The notes below the pieces were generated by a model. The model had not been told where the DNA came from. It ran no database searches and saw nothing but the letters and a program-made list of their open reading frames with translations. Source: Butyricimonas virosa_A (lineage in GTDB: Bacteria; Bacteroidota; Bacteroidia; Bacteroidales; Marinifilaceae). Taken from it: a stretch of 64,000 bases of DNA. Position 1 is the first letter of the stretch; each line of letters opens with the position of its first letter. Location of the stretch: assembly GCA_020743075.1 (NCBI GenBank), contig DYVS01000149.1, forward strand, positions 1 through 64,000, written 5' to 3'. Positions 26,849 to 34,004 of the stretch are shown piece after piece. Made by a program: the position numbers and the translations under genes.

Positions 26849-27491
26849 ATGGTACAGAGACAGGTTATTCCATTTCACCAGCTCGGAATTGTACAAGCTA
26901 CTTTCCGAGCCACGTGAAAAGGTAAAGAAAGAAGCTGGAGAGCTTTCCGAAACTTCAAAATCGTACGTGTACGATAAAATTTCAGAGTACATAACTAATG
27001 GAACTTGCCTAGATTACAAGGATATTAACACTAGAGAGGTGGCGTGGGGTAAGGAACTAGAGATAAGTGCAAGACACGCTTACGAGAAGAAAAAAGGCGT
27101 GGAGGTAAACGACTGCGGTTTTTTCGAGTTTAATGATTACTTCGGTGGATCCCCGGATGGACTTGTCGGTCAAGACGGTTTTATCGAGATAAAATGCCCG
27201 TTTAACACCTCGATTCACGTCAAGCATCTTCGCTTAAAGGACGAGAATGACTTGAAAAAAGAGCATTACGAGTATTACGTGCAGATACAAGGTAATTTTA
27301 TCGCAACGGGACGCAAATGGTGTGATTTCATTAGCTATGACCCTAGATGCCAAAGTGAACTTTTTGCACTCAAAGTGATACGTGTTTTGCCTGATCAAGA
27401 ATTTATCGAGAATTGTATCAAAAAACTAGCGAAGGCAAACGAGTACAAGGAAAAGGTGATGGATGAGATCATCAAGTTGCAATGTGCTTAA
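26811..27491 (+). CDS. YqaJ-family exonuclease (lambda-exo-like)
   Basis: A 226-residue nuclease with the PD-(D/E)xK motifs: NTREVAWGKELEISARHAYE, GGSPDGLVGQDGFIEIKCP (about residues 108-130) and the following YYVQIQGNFIATGRKWCDFI. It degrades DNA ends to give single strands for annealing-type recombination. It overlaps the preceding annealing-protein gene by 38 bases. Confidence 0.88.
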   Translation: MERQKNNLQDNPEWYRDRLFHFTSSELYKLLSEPREKVKKEAGELSETSKSYVYDKISEYITNGTCLDYKDINTREVAWGKELEISARHAYEKKKGVEVNDCGFFEFNDYFGGSPDGLVGQDGFIEIKCPFNTSIHVKHLRLKDENDLKKEHYEYYVQIQGNFIATGRKWCDFISYDPRCQSELFALKVIRVLPDQEFIENCIKKLAKANEYKEKVMDEIIKLQCA

Positions 27492-27510
27492 TAATTAAAA
27501 TTCAGACAAG

Positions 27511-27885
27511 ATGATAAAGGTTATAGCAACAGGAAACATCGGCAAGGATGCCGAGTTGAAACAGATCGGTGGTAACAACTACGCTTGTTTTTCCATCGCC
27601 ATAACAGAAAAAGTAAAAGGAGAATCACGAACGACATGGGTTGACGTGGTGAAACATGACAAGGAAGGGAAATTAACCCCTTACTTGAAGAAGGGTGTCC
27701 GGGTTCAAGTTATAGGTAAACCGACCACATCCGGTTACATGAACAAGAACGGTGACATCGTTTCAACCCTGACGATATGGGTGATGAACGAACTCGAATT
27801 TCAAGGAGGGATGAAAAAGGAAGAAGGTAACGGTGGAGGGTTGGATAACATCCCGCAGGATGATATTGATAATTTGCCATTCTGA
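27511..27885 (+). CDS. ssb: single-stranded DNA-binding protein
   Basis: A 124-residue OB-fold SSB: GNIGKDAELKQIG, YACFSIAITEK, TTWVDVV, YLKKGVRVQVIGK, and the acidic tip DDIDNLPF. The tip is the usual docking peptide for partner enzymes. Part of the recombination cluster. Confidence 0.93.
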   Translation: MIKVIATGNIGKDAELKQIGGNNYACFSIAITEKVKGESRTTWVDVVKHDKEGKLTPYLKKGVRVQVIGKPTTSGYMNKNGDIVSTLTIWVMNELEFQGGMKKEEGNGGGLDNIPQDDIDNLPF

Positions 27886-27887
27886 TC

Positions 27888-28322
27888 ATGAAGTTAAAGC
27901 TACTCAACACCATTCAAGGGTTAAAACCTCTATACGATGAAGATTTCGATGAAAAGAAGAAACTAAAAATCGGGGAGATTTACGTGGCGGATATCAAGAA
28001 AGCAAGAAATATCGACTTTCACCGGAAGTATTTCGCCTTGATAAATCTTGCTTGGGAGTATCAACCGGAACGTGTAATCGAGGGGTATCATCATAATGTC
28101 GATCATTTCAGAAAGTCCGTGGAAATATGTGCCGGATGGAGCGAAACGATTTACTCGATATCTCGAAAGGAATACATAGAGACTCCGAAGTCAATCGCCT
28201 TCGACAAGATGGATGAAGCGGAGTTCATGGACTTGTACGATAACGTGAAGAGAGTGTTATTCCAAACGTTTCTCCGGCATATAGATGAAGAAGAGTTCGT
28301 GAAAAACTTAATTAACTTCTAA
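27888..28322 (+). CDS. DUF1367 (NinB-type) phage protein
   Basis: A 144-residue protein with LKIGEIYVADIKKARNIDFH followed by RKYFALINLAWEYQPE, the DUF1367 pattern. DUF1367 proteins occur in phage recombination/replication regions; function is not established. It starts 2 bases after ssb. Confidence 0.75.
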   Translation: MKLKLLNTIQGLKPLYDEDFDEKKKLKIGEIYVADIKKARNIDFHRKYFALINLAWEYQPERVIEGYHHNVDHFRKSVEICAGWSETIYSISRKEYIETPKSIAFDKMDEAEFMDLYDNVKRVLFQTFLRHIDEEEFVKNLINF

Positions 28323-28325
28323 TTT

Positions 28326-28601
28326 ATGAATTACGACATACCCGAATCAGTAGATGAATTATTCGCTAACGGGGAAAGGAGTTACTCGATAATAGATTAC
28401 ACCATTCCCCCGATGGATAACATTCAGAGCATGGAGTTTTTTCTTGATCAAGTAGGTATCGAGGACAAGGATATTGTGGAGGCAGATGGCACGCAAGTGT
28501 ACTTGAAACATGAAAAATACTCGTATCAAATGTGTATCGATGCCGGTGGACTTGGTGATTTCTACTCTCATGGCTATGATGTTAGTATTTACAAAGAATA
28601 G
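28326..28601 (+). CDS. hypothetical protein
   Basis: A 91-residue acidic protein with a C-terminal KYSYQMCIDAGGLGDFYSHG segment. No known domain; part of the early operon with short spacing. Confidence 0.55.
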   Translation: MNYDIPESVDELFANGERSYSIIDYTIPPMDNIQSMEFFLDQVGIEDKDIVEADGTQVYLKHEKYSYQMCIDAGGLGDFYSHGYDVSIYKE

Positions 28602-28607
28602 ATTCAC

Positions 28608-28754
28608 ATGAAATCAATACCCAACACCCTACACGCCAACCTAATCAAGTTCCTTGAATCGTTACCCGATCACGTGACGGGGAGCACGGTTCGGGATCTT
28701 GAGTTCAAGAGGAAGGCAACGTTATTAAAAAGGAAAAAAGATGTAAGGATATAA
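28608..28754 (+). CDS. small basic hypothetical protein
   Basis: A 48-residue protein ending in a basic run (KRKATLLKRKKDVRI). It fills the gap between two early genes with 6- and 3-base spacing, which supports it. Confidence 0.6.
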   Translation: MKSIPNTLHANLIKFLESLPDHVTGSTVRDLEFKRKATLLKRKKDVRI

Positions 28755-28757
28755 CAC

Positions 28758-28961
28758 ATGAAAGTACAGCTAATAAACCTCGGCCGGAACAAGGTGAACG
28801 AGATAGTTTACCCGGCTGACATGAAAGTCTTGCAGAGGATAATCAACAAGCACGTGTTAACCACTTGCTGGGAGTTGTCACCCTCTGGCAAGGAAGATAA
28901 TGAACACCTTGTCCTTCGGGGCATGGACGTGATTGGAAAGATTAAAATTTTAAAACAATAA
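28758..28961 (+). CDS. hypothetical protein
   Basis: A 67-residue protein with a strand-helix pattern (MKVQLINLGRNKVNEIVYP...). No recognised family. Confidence 0.55.
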   Translation: MKVQLINLGRNKVNEIVYPADMKVLQRIINKHVLTTCWELSPSGKEDNEHLVLRGMDVIGKIKILKQ

Positions 28962-28966
28962 AAATT

Positions 28967-29416
28967 ATGACAGCGAATTGGTTTGAAGTAAAAGTAAAAT
29001 ACGTGAAAGTCGGTGAAGACGGCAAAGAGAAAAAAGTATCCGAGTTATATCTACTGGATAGCATGAGTTTCACGGAGGCAGAGGGCCGGATCACGGAGAA
29101 GTTAAAAGAAATAATTCAATATGATTTTCACGTAACGAGCATCAAGCCCTCGAATATTTCCGAGATTGTCGAATCAAAAGACACGAAAGATGACAAGTGG
29201 TTTAAAGCGAAAGTGGCTATCATTGACGCTGATACTATCACCGGCAGGGAAAAAAGATCAAACGTTTATTTTCTAGTTGCCGGATCGGATGTTAACGTGG
29301 CGTTGGAAAACTTGCGCAAGGCATTATCAACTTACCTTGTTCCCACTGACGTTGTACAGGTTGGCGATTCAAATATAATGGATGTATTCCCTTATTTCGA
29401 GGATAGACAAGAATAA
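28967..29416 (+). CDS. DUF4494 phage protein
   Basis: A 149-residue protein matching the DUF4494 layout: WFEVKVKYVKVGEDGKEKKV, the SFTEAEGRITEKL helix, and a second half repeating the same fold (WFKAKVAIIDADTITGREKR). Common in Bacteroidetes phages; function unknown. It ends 10 bases before a GC hairpin and a tRNA-like element. Confidence 0.78.
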   Translation: MTANWFEVKVKYVKVGEDGKEKKVSELYLLDSMSFTEAEGRITEKLKEIIQYDFHVTSIKPSNISEIVESKDTKDDKWFKAKVAIIDADTITGREKRSNVYFLVAGSDVNVALENLRKALSTYLVPTDVVQVGDSNIMDVFPYFEDRQE

Positions 29417-29422
29417 AAACAC

Positions 29423-29440
29423 TGCCCGGGTATCCGGGCA
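29423..29440 (+). other. GC hairpin before third tRNA-like element
   Basis: TGCCCGG-GTAT-CCGGGCA, a perfect 7-bp stem, 3 bases before the tRNA-like element. The arrangement repeats that at 25596-25614. Confidence 0.5.
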
Positions 29441-29443
29441 CTT

Positions 29444-29588
29444 GGAGAAGAGGCAAAATAGGAAATGCTGTGAAAGATTGTGTATGGGGATTATGCACCC
29501 GGTATTCCTACGCATAAGACTTAGCGATTCAGTATCAAACGGAAAGCACAACAAAATCGCCATCTCGGTTCGACTCCGGGCTTCTCCG
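29444..29588 (+). ncRNA. tRNA-like element 3 with long insertion
   Basis: Acceptor GGAGAAG (29444-29450) pairs with CTTCTCC (29581-29587). A T-arm CTCGG-TTCGACT-CCGGG directly precedes the 3' strand, and GCA-AAATAGGAAA-TGC looks like a D-arm with GG in its loop. TGTG and CACA could form part of an anticodon stem with about 75 extra bases in the loop. At 145 bases it is a tRNA with an insertion or a tmRNA-like shape, but no tag frame is seen. Confidence 0.5.
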
Positions 29589-29608
29589 CTAATTAAAAAC
29601 AACTAAAC

Positions 29609-29962
29609 ATGATACAAGTAATACACGGTAAAGTGCCTAGCAAATCCAACTCGTACAAGGTTATAACCTTAAACGGACATGGTTCACTGGCAAAGCAAAA
29701 GACGCTTAAAGATTACGAGAAATCATTTTACTTGCAATGCGACAAGTACAGGAACAAGAACATGGACGGTTTATTCGAGATACGGCTGAAAGTTTTTTAC
29801 GAGAATAAACGCCCCGACCTTGATAACTGCTTGAAAGTGGTACTTGATTGCCTGCAAGAATGCAAGGCCATCAAAAACGATCGTGATTGCGTGAAGGTAG
29901 TTGCCGAGAAATTTATAGATAAAATGAACCCTCGAATTGAATTTGAATTAAACTGGGTGTAA
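29609..29962 (+). CDS. RusA-family Holliday junction resolvase
   Basis: A 117-residue endonuclease. RusA motifs seen: an N-terminal strand with SKSNSYK, then the catalytic NKRPDLDNCLKVVLDCLQ (about residues 70-87) and AIKNDRDCVKVVAEK. It resolves branched DNA during phage recombination. Normal length for the family. Confidence 0.88.
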   Translation: MIQVIHGKVPSKSNSYKVITLNGHGSLAKQKTLKDYEKSFYLQCDKYRNKNMDGLFEIRLKVFYENKRPDLDNCLKVVLDCLQECKAIKNDRDCVKVVAEKFIDKMNPRIEFELNWV

Positions 29963-29978
29963 AAATTTGGCGTTGGAA

Positions 29979-30009
29979 TTTGAAATTACGGATAATAGTT
30001 GTATGTTTG
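29979..30009 (+). promoter_or_regulatory. internal early promoter
   Basis: TTTG (29979-29982), a 19-base spacer and TATGTTTG (30002-30009) give a consensus promoter. A near copy lies at 30903-30934. It argues that the next protein starts downstream, at 30033. Confidence 0.7.
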
Positions 30010-30032
30010 AAATGTTGTTAAAACGCAAGATC

Positions 30033-30839
30033 ATGGGACAATGTAATGATAATTCACAGCTCGCATTGAGAATTCATATCAAGAATTCAGAACCTATCCA
30101 AGTGTCTGATTTTACTGCATCAATGAACGCTATCGGATCGTACTTTTCTAGTTTTGCTCAAAAGAACGGTATGTCCAAGGAATTATCTAACGCCAAGCTA
30201 TGCGTTAGCAAGATAACCGAAGGTTCTATTGACATTCATCTCGTTGAACTGGTTTCCCTATCCATGATCCCGTTCGTGGAGAATTTCAACTTAATCATGG
30301 AGTTTGCCAAGAACTTGAAAAACGTCTACGATTATTTCACTTCATCTTCTGGCGAAAAACCAGAATTGACAGCTAAAGAATTGCAAGATTTGCATGATAT
30401 TCTGTCAATACCTTCTAAAGATCAATGTGGGCAAATGGACATTCAGGTGATAAAAGGAGATGTTAATAATGTTGTCTATACTGGTTGCACTTTCAATTAT
30501 ATAGAGAGCAACGGTACCCAAAATTTAATTGATAAAGAGATTGAAATTGTAAAATCCGTATCTGAACAAGACGAGATACACACGAATCAACTCATGACCA
30601 TGTATCAAATCAGGGGTATCAATAGCAATTCTGGAAATAAAGGGATAATAGAAGCGTTAAACAAAAAGGCGTTAAATCTCTTGTTTGAATCTGATGGAAT
30701 CAAGGATCAGATAATAAATTCAAAGAACAATCCATTAAAGAAAGTGTTTGCCGTTGATGTTGTTATACAAAACATGAATAACAAACCGTTTGCTTATAAA
30801 ATCGTTAAACTACTTGATGTTTTTGATATAGAAGACTAA
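30033..30839 (+). CDS. hypothetical protein
   Basis: A 268-residue protein with no recognised domain. The start at ATG 30033 (MGQCNDNSQLALRIHIK) is chosen because the promoter at 29979-30009 lies inside the longer frame. The N-terminal half has a helical MNAIGSYFSSFAQK segment and a hydrophobic helix (about 75-95), and the C-terminal half looks beta-rich. It has its own promoter, unlike most early genes. Confidence 0.6.
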   Translation: MGQCNDNSQLALRIHIKNSEPIQVSDFTASMNAIGSYFSSFAQKNGMSKELSNAKLCVSKITEGSIDIHLVELVSLSMIPFVENFNLIMEFAKNLKNVYDYFTSSSGEKPELTAKELQDLHDILSIPSKDQCGQMDIQVIKGDVNNVVYTGCTFNYIESNGTQNLIDKEIEIVKSVSEQDEIHTNQLMTMYQIRGINSNSGNKGIIEALNKKALNLLFESDGIKDQIINSKNNPLKKVFAVDVVIQNMNNKPFAYKIVKLLDVFDIED

Positions 30840-30870
30840 CCTTCCACATATTTATATTTTTAGTATCAAG

Positions 30871-30894
30871 GCGAGTAAATTCTACTCGCTTTTT
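30871..30894 (+). terminator. terminator after 30033 gene
   Basis: GCGAGTA and TACTCGC form a 7-bp stem around an 4-base loop, followed by TTTTTTC. It ends the preceding gene before the next promoter. Confidence 0.8.
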
Positions 30895-30902
30895 TCGTGG
30901 AA

Positions 30903-30934
30903 TTTGGAATTTAAAGATAATAGTTGTATGTTTG
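30903..30934 (+). promoter_or_regulatory. promoter of structured RNA module 1
   Basis: TTTG (30903-30906), 20 bases, then TATGTTTG (30927-30934). The segment GATAATAGTTGTATGTTTG repeats the promoter near 29991-30009. Confidence 0.75.
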
Positions 30935-30939
30935 CCTTT

Positions 30940-31095
30940 GCCAAAGACTTATTGCAAACAAACGTGTCAGAGCTATTTTTATGGCTACTGGTAAGCTATT
31001 ATCTATAACGATATAAGGCTATCACCCCTTGTTGGCTATGACAGTTTGTTGTAGTGGTCTTTGGCGAGATAAGAGGGGCTGGTAGCCTTTCTTGT
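30940..31095 (+). ncRNA. structured RNA module 1 (pseudoknotted leader)
   Basis: P1: GCCAAAGAC (30940-30948) with GTCTTTGGC (31057-31065). P2: AACAAAC (30957-30963) with GTTTGTT (31044-31050). P3 hairpin AGCTA-TTTTTA-TGGCT (30971-30986). P4 hairpin TATC-TATAAC-GATA (31000-31013). A long crossing pairing joins AAGGCTATCACCCCTT (31015-31030) to the AGGGG...TAGCCTT strand at 31074-31089, followed by a T-rich run. The same architecture with different bases occurs at 33806-33962. No Rfam match can be given here. Confidence 0.72.
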
Positions 31096-31106
31096 ATTAT
31101 TAATTT

Positions 31107-31142
31107 CAAATTTCATTCAATGCCAAAGACCAATGAAATTTG
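31107..31142 (+). promoter_or_regulatory. start-codon hairpin of module 1
   Basis: CAAATTTCATT (31107-31117) pairs perfectly with AATGAAATTTG (31132-31142), placing the ATG (31120) and GCCAAAGACC (31122-31131) in the loop. That loop sequence is complementary to GGTCTTTGGC (31056-31065) of the upstream RNA. Confidence 0.7.
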
Positions 31143-31401
31143 TAAAGGTGCGAAGTATAGTAACACCCGAACACGTGAATCCCAACGAAAGAGGGAAATC
31201 CAAAAGTTGCAACACAAACTTTCCAAGTTGCACGAAGAATTAAGCAAGGAGAAAGAGTGTAAGGACAAAGCTTATTACTTCATCCTTAGCACGAACAACT
31301 TTAATAGATACGCTGAATTCAGTAAAAAATTTGACGGTTTCACGGCATGGCACGAGGCGTGCGTGGTGAAAATGCAAATGGACGCGTTGGAAAGTAAATA
31401 A
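31120..31401 (+). CDS. small coiled-coil protein, paralogue of 33983 gene
   Basis: A 93-residue protein: basic N-terminus, coiled coil (IQKLQHKLSKLHEELSKEKE), then KAYYFILSTNNFNRYAEFSK and a helical end with WHEACVVKMQMDAL. The gene at 33983 encodes the same layout (KAYYFIISSGNFNRFAEFCK). ATG 31120 is chosen by this homology and the RNA structure. Function unknown; translation is probably controlled by the preceding RNA. Confidence 0.72.
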   Translation: MPKTNEICKGAKYSNTRTRESQRKREIQKLQHKLSKLHEELSKEKECKDKAYYFILSTNNFNRYAEFSKKFDGFTAWHEACVVKMQMDALESK

Positions 31402-31418
31402 TCTAAACCAAATAATAC

Positions 31419-32072
31419 ATGAAGACAAATCAAGAAATGATTCGTCCGATGGGTAATTTTAACGTTATCCAGAGGACGAAGGACGGTATGTTTAACGCCA
31501 CTGATTTATTGAAACAATGGAATTCATTCAATAGTCAGCAAAAACAGATAGTCCACTACACGGAGAATTCTTCCACGTCTGAATTTATAAACGCCTTGAT
31601 ACTAGAGGAAAATTTAAAAGAACGGAATTCCGTTATTATACAATGCAGAGGTAAAAATGGTGGAACGTGGATGCATCCTTTACTTTTTATCGACTTTGCC
31701 ATGTGGTTGAACCCAACCTTTAAGGTAAAGGTTTTAAAATTCGTTTCCGACGAGATGATTCGTTACCGCAATGATGCCGGGGACGCTTACTTGAAATTAA
31801 GTTCTGCCGTGATGAAAATAGTACCAAGGGATTTCATGCCTAAAGCGATGAAGAAAATAGCGGAGGCTTTAAACTGGGTAATATTTAACGAACACGAGAG
31901 TGGGATCAGGAACAAGCACGGGGAGGAAAGCAAGCAAAGAGAATTGTTTCACTTGGAATCCAAGGTTACAGATCTTATAAACGAGGGATTTATCACGTCG
32001 TACGATCAACTTCTTAAATATTTAAGGAAACAATGGAATAATAATTGGCAGCCTAAAGTATTGCAAGTATAA
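31419..32072 (+). CDS. KilA-N domain protein
   Basis: A 217-residue protein with the KilA-N DNA-binding domain at about residues 12-110: FNVIQRTKDGMFNATDLLKQ, then GGTWMHPLLFIDFAMWLNPTF. The C-terminal part is helical with a LESKVTDLI segment. KilA-N proteins of phages act in host takeover or regulation; the target is not known. Confidence 0.88.
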   Translation: MKTNQEMIRPMGNFNVIQRTKDGMFNATDLLKQWNSFNSQQKQIVHYTENSSTSEFINALILEENLKERNSVIIQCRGKNGGTWMHPLLFIDFAMWLNPTFKVKVLKFVSDEMIRYRNDAGDAYLKLSSAVMKIVPRDFMPKAMKKIAEALNWVIFNEHESGIRNKHGEESKQRELFHLESKVTDLINEGFITSYDQLLKYLRKQWNNNWQPKVLQV

Positions 32073-32077
32073 ATAAC

Positions 32078-32162
32078 AACGGGACAGGTAAATTGAATGT
32101 CACTAAAAACGGCATTTAACCCGAATCTGGACTTTAGCTAATAATAACACCTGTCCCGTTTT
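32078..32162 (+). ncRNA. long perfect stem with structured loop
   Basis: AACGGGACAGGT (32078-32089) pairs perfectly with ACCTGTCCCGTT (32149-32160), enclosing 59 bases with an inner CTAAA/TTTAG pair. A short TTTT run follows. It could be a small RNA, a processing site or a large-loop terminator between KilA-N and the next gene. Confidence 0.5.
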
Positions 32163-32180
32163 CAATCAAATAATGAAGGT

Positions 32181-32390
32181 ATGATGAAACGCCGAACCAA
32201 GCTTGCCAAACAGCCTGACAACCCACCGGATCGTGATATAGTGATCATCGCTACATCCCCTCCCACGGATTGCCTTACCTGTATTCATCATTCAGTTTGG
32301 AAGTACAACTTGATCGAGTGCAAGTACAGGGTTTGCCCGCAGCCTAACTGTAAACACAACAACATCACTTGCGTGAATTATGAGAGATAG
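32181..32390 (+). CDS. small Cys-rich (zinc-binding?) protein
   Basis: A 69-residue protein with seven Cys in a CxxC-like layout (DCLTCIHHSVWKYN, CKYRVCPQPNCKHN, ITC), likely a zinc-binding fold. Its stop overlaps an alternative methyltransferase start. Confidence 0.6.
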   Translation: MMKRRTKLAKQPDNPPDRDIVIIATSPPTDCLTCIHHSVWKYNLIECKYRVCPQPNCKHNNITCVNYER

Positions 32391-32394
32391 AATA

Positions 32395-33129
32395 ATGACA
32401 CACGGTAGTCTTTTTAGCGGTATAGGAGGTTTTGAGCTAGGAGCGGAATGGGCCGGAATCCCTACCCTGTGGAACTGCGAGATTGAAGATTATCAACGTG
32501 AAGTTTTAAAAAAAAATTTTCCCCATGTTAAACAATACAGAGACATCACGAAAACATCAGGACTTGGACACGTGGACATCATTAGTGGAGGATTTCCGTG
32601 TCAAGACATCAGCGTTGCCGGCAAAGGTGAAGGTATTACCGGGAAGAGATCGGGGTTATGGACCGAGATGCACCGAGTTATTCGGGAAGTTAGACCCGCT
32701 TACGTCATCATTGAAAACAGCCCAGCTCTCCTTTATAGAGGATTCGAGAGAGTGCTATGCGACCTTTCCCAAAGCGGGTATAATGCAGAATGGCAATGTA
32801 TACGTAACTCGTCTTTTGGATTCCCGCATCACCGTGAAAGGCTGTACGTTATTGCCTACACCAACGAAATCAGACCACAAGGCAACGTTCGCGTCGATAG
32901 ATGCTTTAAACCGGTATTTAAGGAGTGGACACCAAATTCGGATGATGGATATTCTTGCGCAAAAAGGATTCTCCAAATGCCAACGTGTGGCCATATTCGA
33001 AATGGTGATGGGTTTCCCGGCTGGATACACAGGGTTGGATCTATCGGGAACGCCGTGAACCCGTGCGTGGCGAAGTATTTATTCGAGTGCATAAAAGAAT
33101 TTGACAGGAAAGTAGAAACAATAGCTTGA
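32395..33129 (+). CDS. DNA (cytosine-5)-methyltransferase
   Basis: Methylates cytosine in DNA with AdoMet. The 244-residue protein has motif I SLFSGIGGFELGAEWAG (about 5-21), motif IV GGFPCQDIS with the catalytic Cys (about 70), motif VI as IENS (about 107), motif VIII HHRERLYVIAY (about 147), and motifs IX-X near the end (GSIGNAVNPCVAKYL). It is short; the target recognition part between VIII and IX is small. Part of the region is also read in a second frame (see next entry). It may protect phage DNA or alter host restriction. Confidence 0.9.
   Translation: MTHGSLFSGIGGFELGAEWAGIPTLWNCEIEDYQREVLKKNFPHVKQYRDITKTSGLGHVDIISGGFPCQDISVAGKGEGITGKRSGLWTEMHRVIREVRPAYVIIENSPALLYRGFERVLCDLSQSGYNAEWQCIRNSSFGFPHHRERLYVIAYTNEIRPQGNVRVDRCFKPVFKEWTPNSDDGYSCAKRILQMPTCGHIRNGDGFPGWIHRVGSIGNAVNPCVAKYLFECIKEFDRKVETIA
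32525..33058 (+). CDS. overlapping-frame domain inside the methyltransferase gene
   Basis: A 177-codon open frame shifted +1 relative to the methyltransferase and wholly inside it. Its product reads like a real phage domain found beside C5 methyltransferases: DFRVKTSALPAKVK, LFGKLDPLTSSLKTAQ, ATFPKAGIMQNGNVY, LLPTPTKSDHK and EMVMGFPAGYTGL in the order expected. The start codon (ATG 32525) and its expression are uncertain. That both frames look like family members suggests true dual coding. Confidence 0.6.
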   Translation: MLNNTETSRKHQDLDTWTSLVEDFRVKTSALPAKVKVLPGRDRGYGPRCTELFGKLDPLTSSLKTAQLSFIEDSRECYATFPKAGIMQNGNVYVTRLLDSRITVKGCTLLPTPTKSDHKATFASIDALNRYLRSGHQIRMMDILAQKGFSKCQRVAIFEMVMGFPAGYTGLDLSGTP

Positions 33130-33145
33130 ACTATAAAATTACACG

Positions 33146-33547
33146 ATGAAGAAAATCAAGAAATCATACATACGATTGGAATATATCAACTGCACGAATG
33201 ACGCTGATATTATTGAAACTCACGGGGATAGAATGGTACATATTTATTCCCGTGAACATGGACTTTACTGGAGTGGGGAAAGCGGGTACACGAGAGACAA
33301 GACAAAGGCTCACGCTTTCACTCTGCGACACGCTTACGGGCTCACGAAGCTATGCGGCCCGGAGAAAGGGATAGAATTTCATTTTATCGAAAAAGTACTA
33401 CAAATAGACACGATAATTTGCCCTAATTGCGGGGGAACGTGTCAAGCGGAAGTGAAAGAGTCATTTCCTTTTAATGACTTTACTCACAAGTGCGAGCATT
33501 GCGGTTATTGGATCATGGAATCAGAATGGGAAACTATAAAAAAATAA
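33146..33547 (+). CDS. hypothetical protein with zinc ribbon
   Basis: A 133-residue protein whose C-terminal part has two CxxC pairs (ICPNCGG and HKCEHCGYW), a zinc ribbon. The N-terminal half (YSREHGLYWSGESGYTRDK) is not recognised. Follows the methyltransferase by 16 bases. Confidence 0.65.
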   Translation: MKKIKKSYIRLEYINCTNDADIIETHGDRMVHIYSREHGLYWSGESGYTRDKTKAHAFTLRHAYGLTKLCGPEKGIEFHFIEKVLQIDTIICPNCGGTCQAEVKESFPFNDFTHKCEHCGYWIMESEWETIKK

Positions 33548-33552
33548 ACTAT

Positions 33553-33750
33553 ATGAGCAAGAAAAGAAAAAACGACATCCGGAGAATAATCACGATTACC
33601 CCGGTAGAGTTCAAGACGGTAAAACGTGAAGAAGAATTCGTCAGCATGACAGCTTACGAGATGCTGGCTAACGCTTTCGATGCAGCGATGGACGAGATAA
33701 CGATGTTAAGGGGCAAGCTGGCGAGAATACAGGAATTGATTAAAGAATAA
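33553..33750 (+). CDS. small hypothetical protein
   Basis: A 65-residue protein (MSKKRKNDIRRIITITPVEF...) with a C-terminal helix. ATG 33553 is chosen since upstream codons overlap the zinc-ribbon gene. No known domain. Confidence 0.6.
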   Translation: MSKKRKNDIRRIITITPVEFKTVKREEEFVSMTAYEMLANAFDAAMDEITMLRGKLARIQELIKE

Positions 33751-33767
33751 AATATTCGATTGATTAA

Positions 33768-33796
33768 TTGGCATTTTGAAATTTGTTGTATCTTTG
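33768..33796 (+). promoter_or_regulatory. promoter of structured RNA module 2
   Basis: TTGG (33768-33771) and TATCTTTG (33789-33796) fit the -33/-7 consensus. Predicted start about 33803, at the 5' edge of the RNA helix. Confidence 0.7.
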
Positions 33797-33805
33797 TGGT
33801 GTTCA

Positions 33806-33962
33806 GACCAAGAACACATACATATAATTGCAAATGGTATTTTTATGCCGTTTGATAGTTTATATCAGCAAAGATATAGGGCTATTCAATACCCGTAGCT
33901 GCCGTTTGCAAATATGTAAATGGTGTTCTTGGTCGAACAATCGGGGTTGAGTAGCCCTTTTT
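33806..33962 (+). ncRNA. structured RNA module 2 (pseudoknotted leader)
   Basis: P1: GACCAAGAACAC (33806-33817) pairs perfectly with GTGTTCTTGGTC (33923-33934). P2: TTGCAAA (33828-33834) with TTTGCAA (33905-33911). P3 hairpin GGTA-TTTTTA-TGCC (33836-33849). P4 hairpin TATATC-AGCAAA-GATATA (33861-33878). Crossing helix: AGGGCTATTCAA (33878-33889) with TTGAGTAGCCCT (33947-33958), followed by TTTTT. Same order of helices and same TTTTTA loop as module 1, with compensatory base changes, so the fold is well supported. Confidence 0.78.
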
Positions 33963-33967
33963 AAATA

Positions 33968-34004
33968 CAAATTTCAAAGCTAATGACCAAGAACTTGAAA
34001 TTTG
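33968..34004 (+). promoter_or_regulatory. start-codon hairpin of module 2
   Basis: CAAATTTCAA (33968-33977) pairs perfectly with TTGAAATTTG (33995-34004). The loop holds the ATG (33983) and GACCAAGAAC (33985-33994), which repeats the P1 5' strand and so can pair with GTTCTTGGTC of the upstream RNA. Confidence 0.72.

Noticed and set aside
30940..31095. Group I/II intron or IS200/605-type element
   Set aside because: No splice-core motifs, reverse transcriptase or transposase is present; promoter and T-run fit a small RNA.
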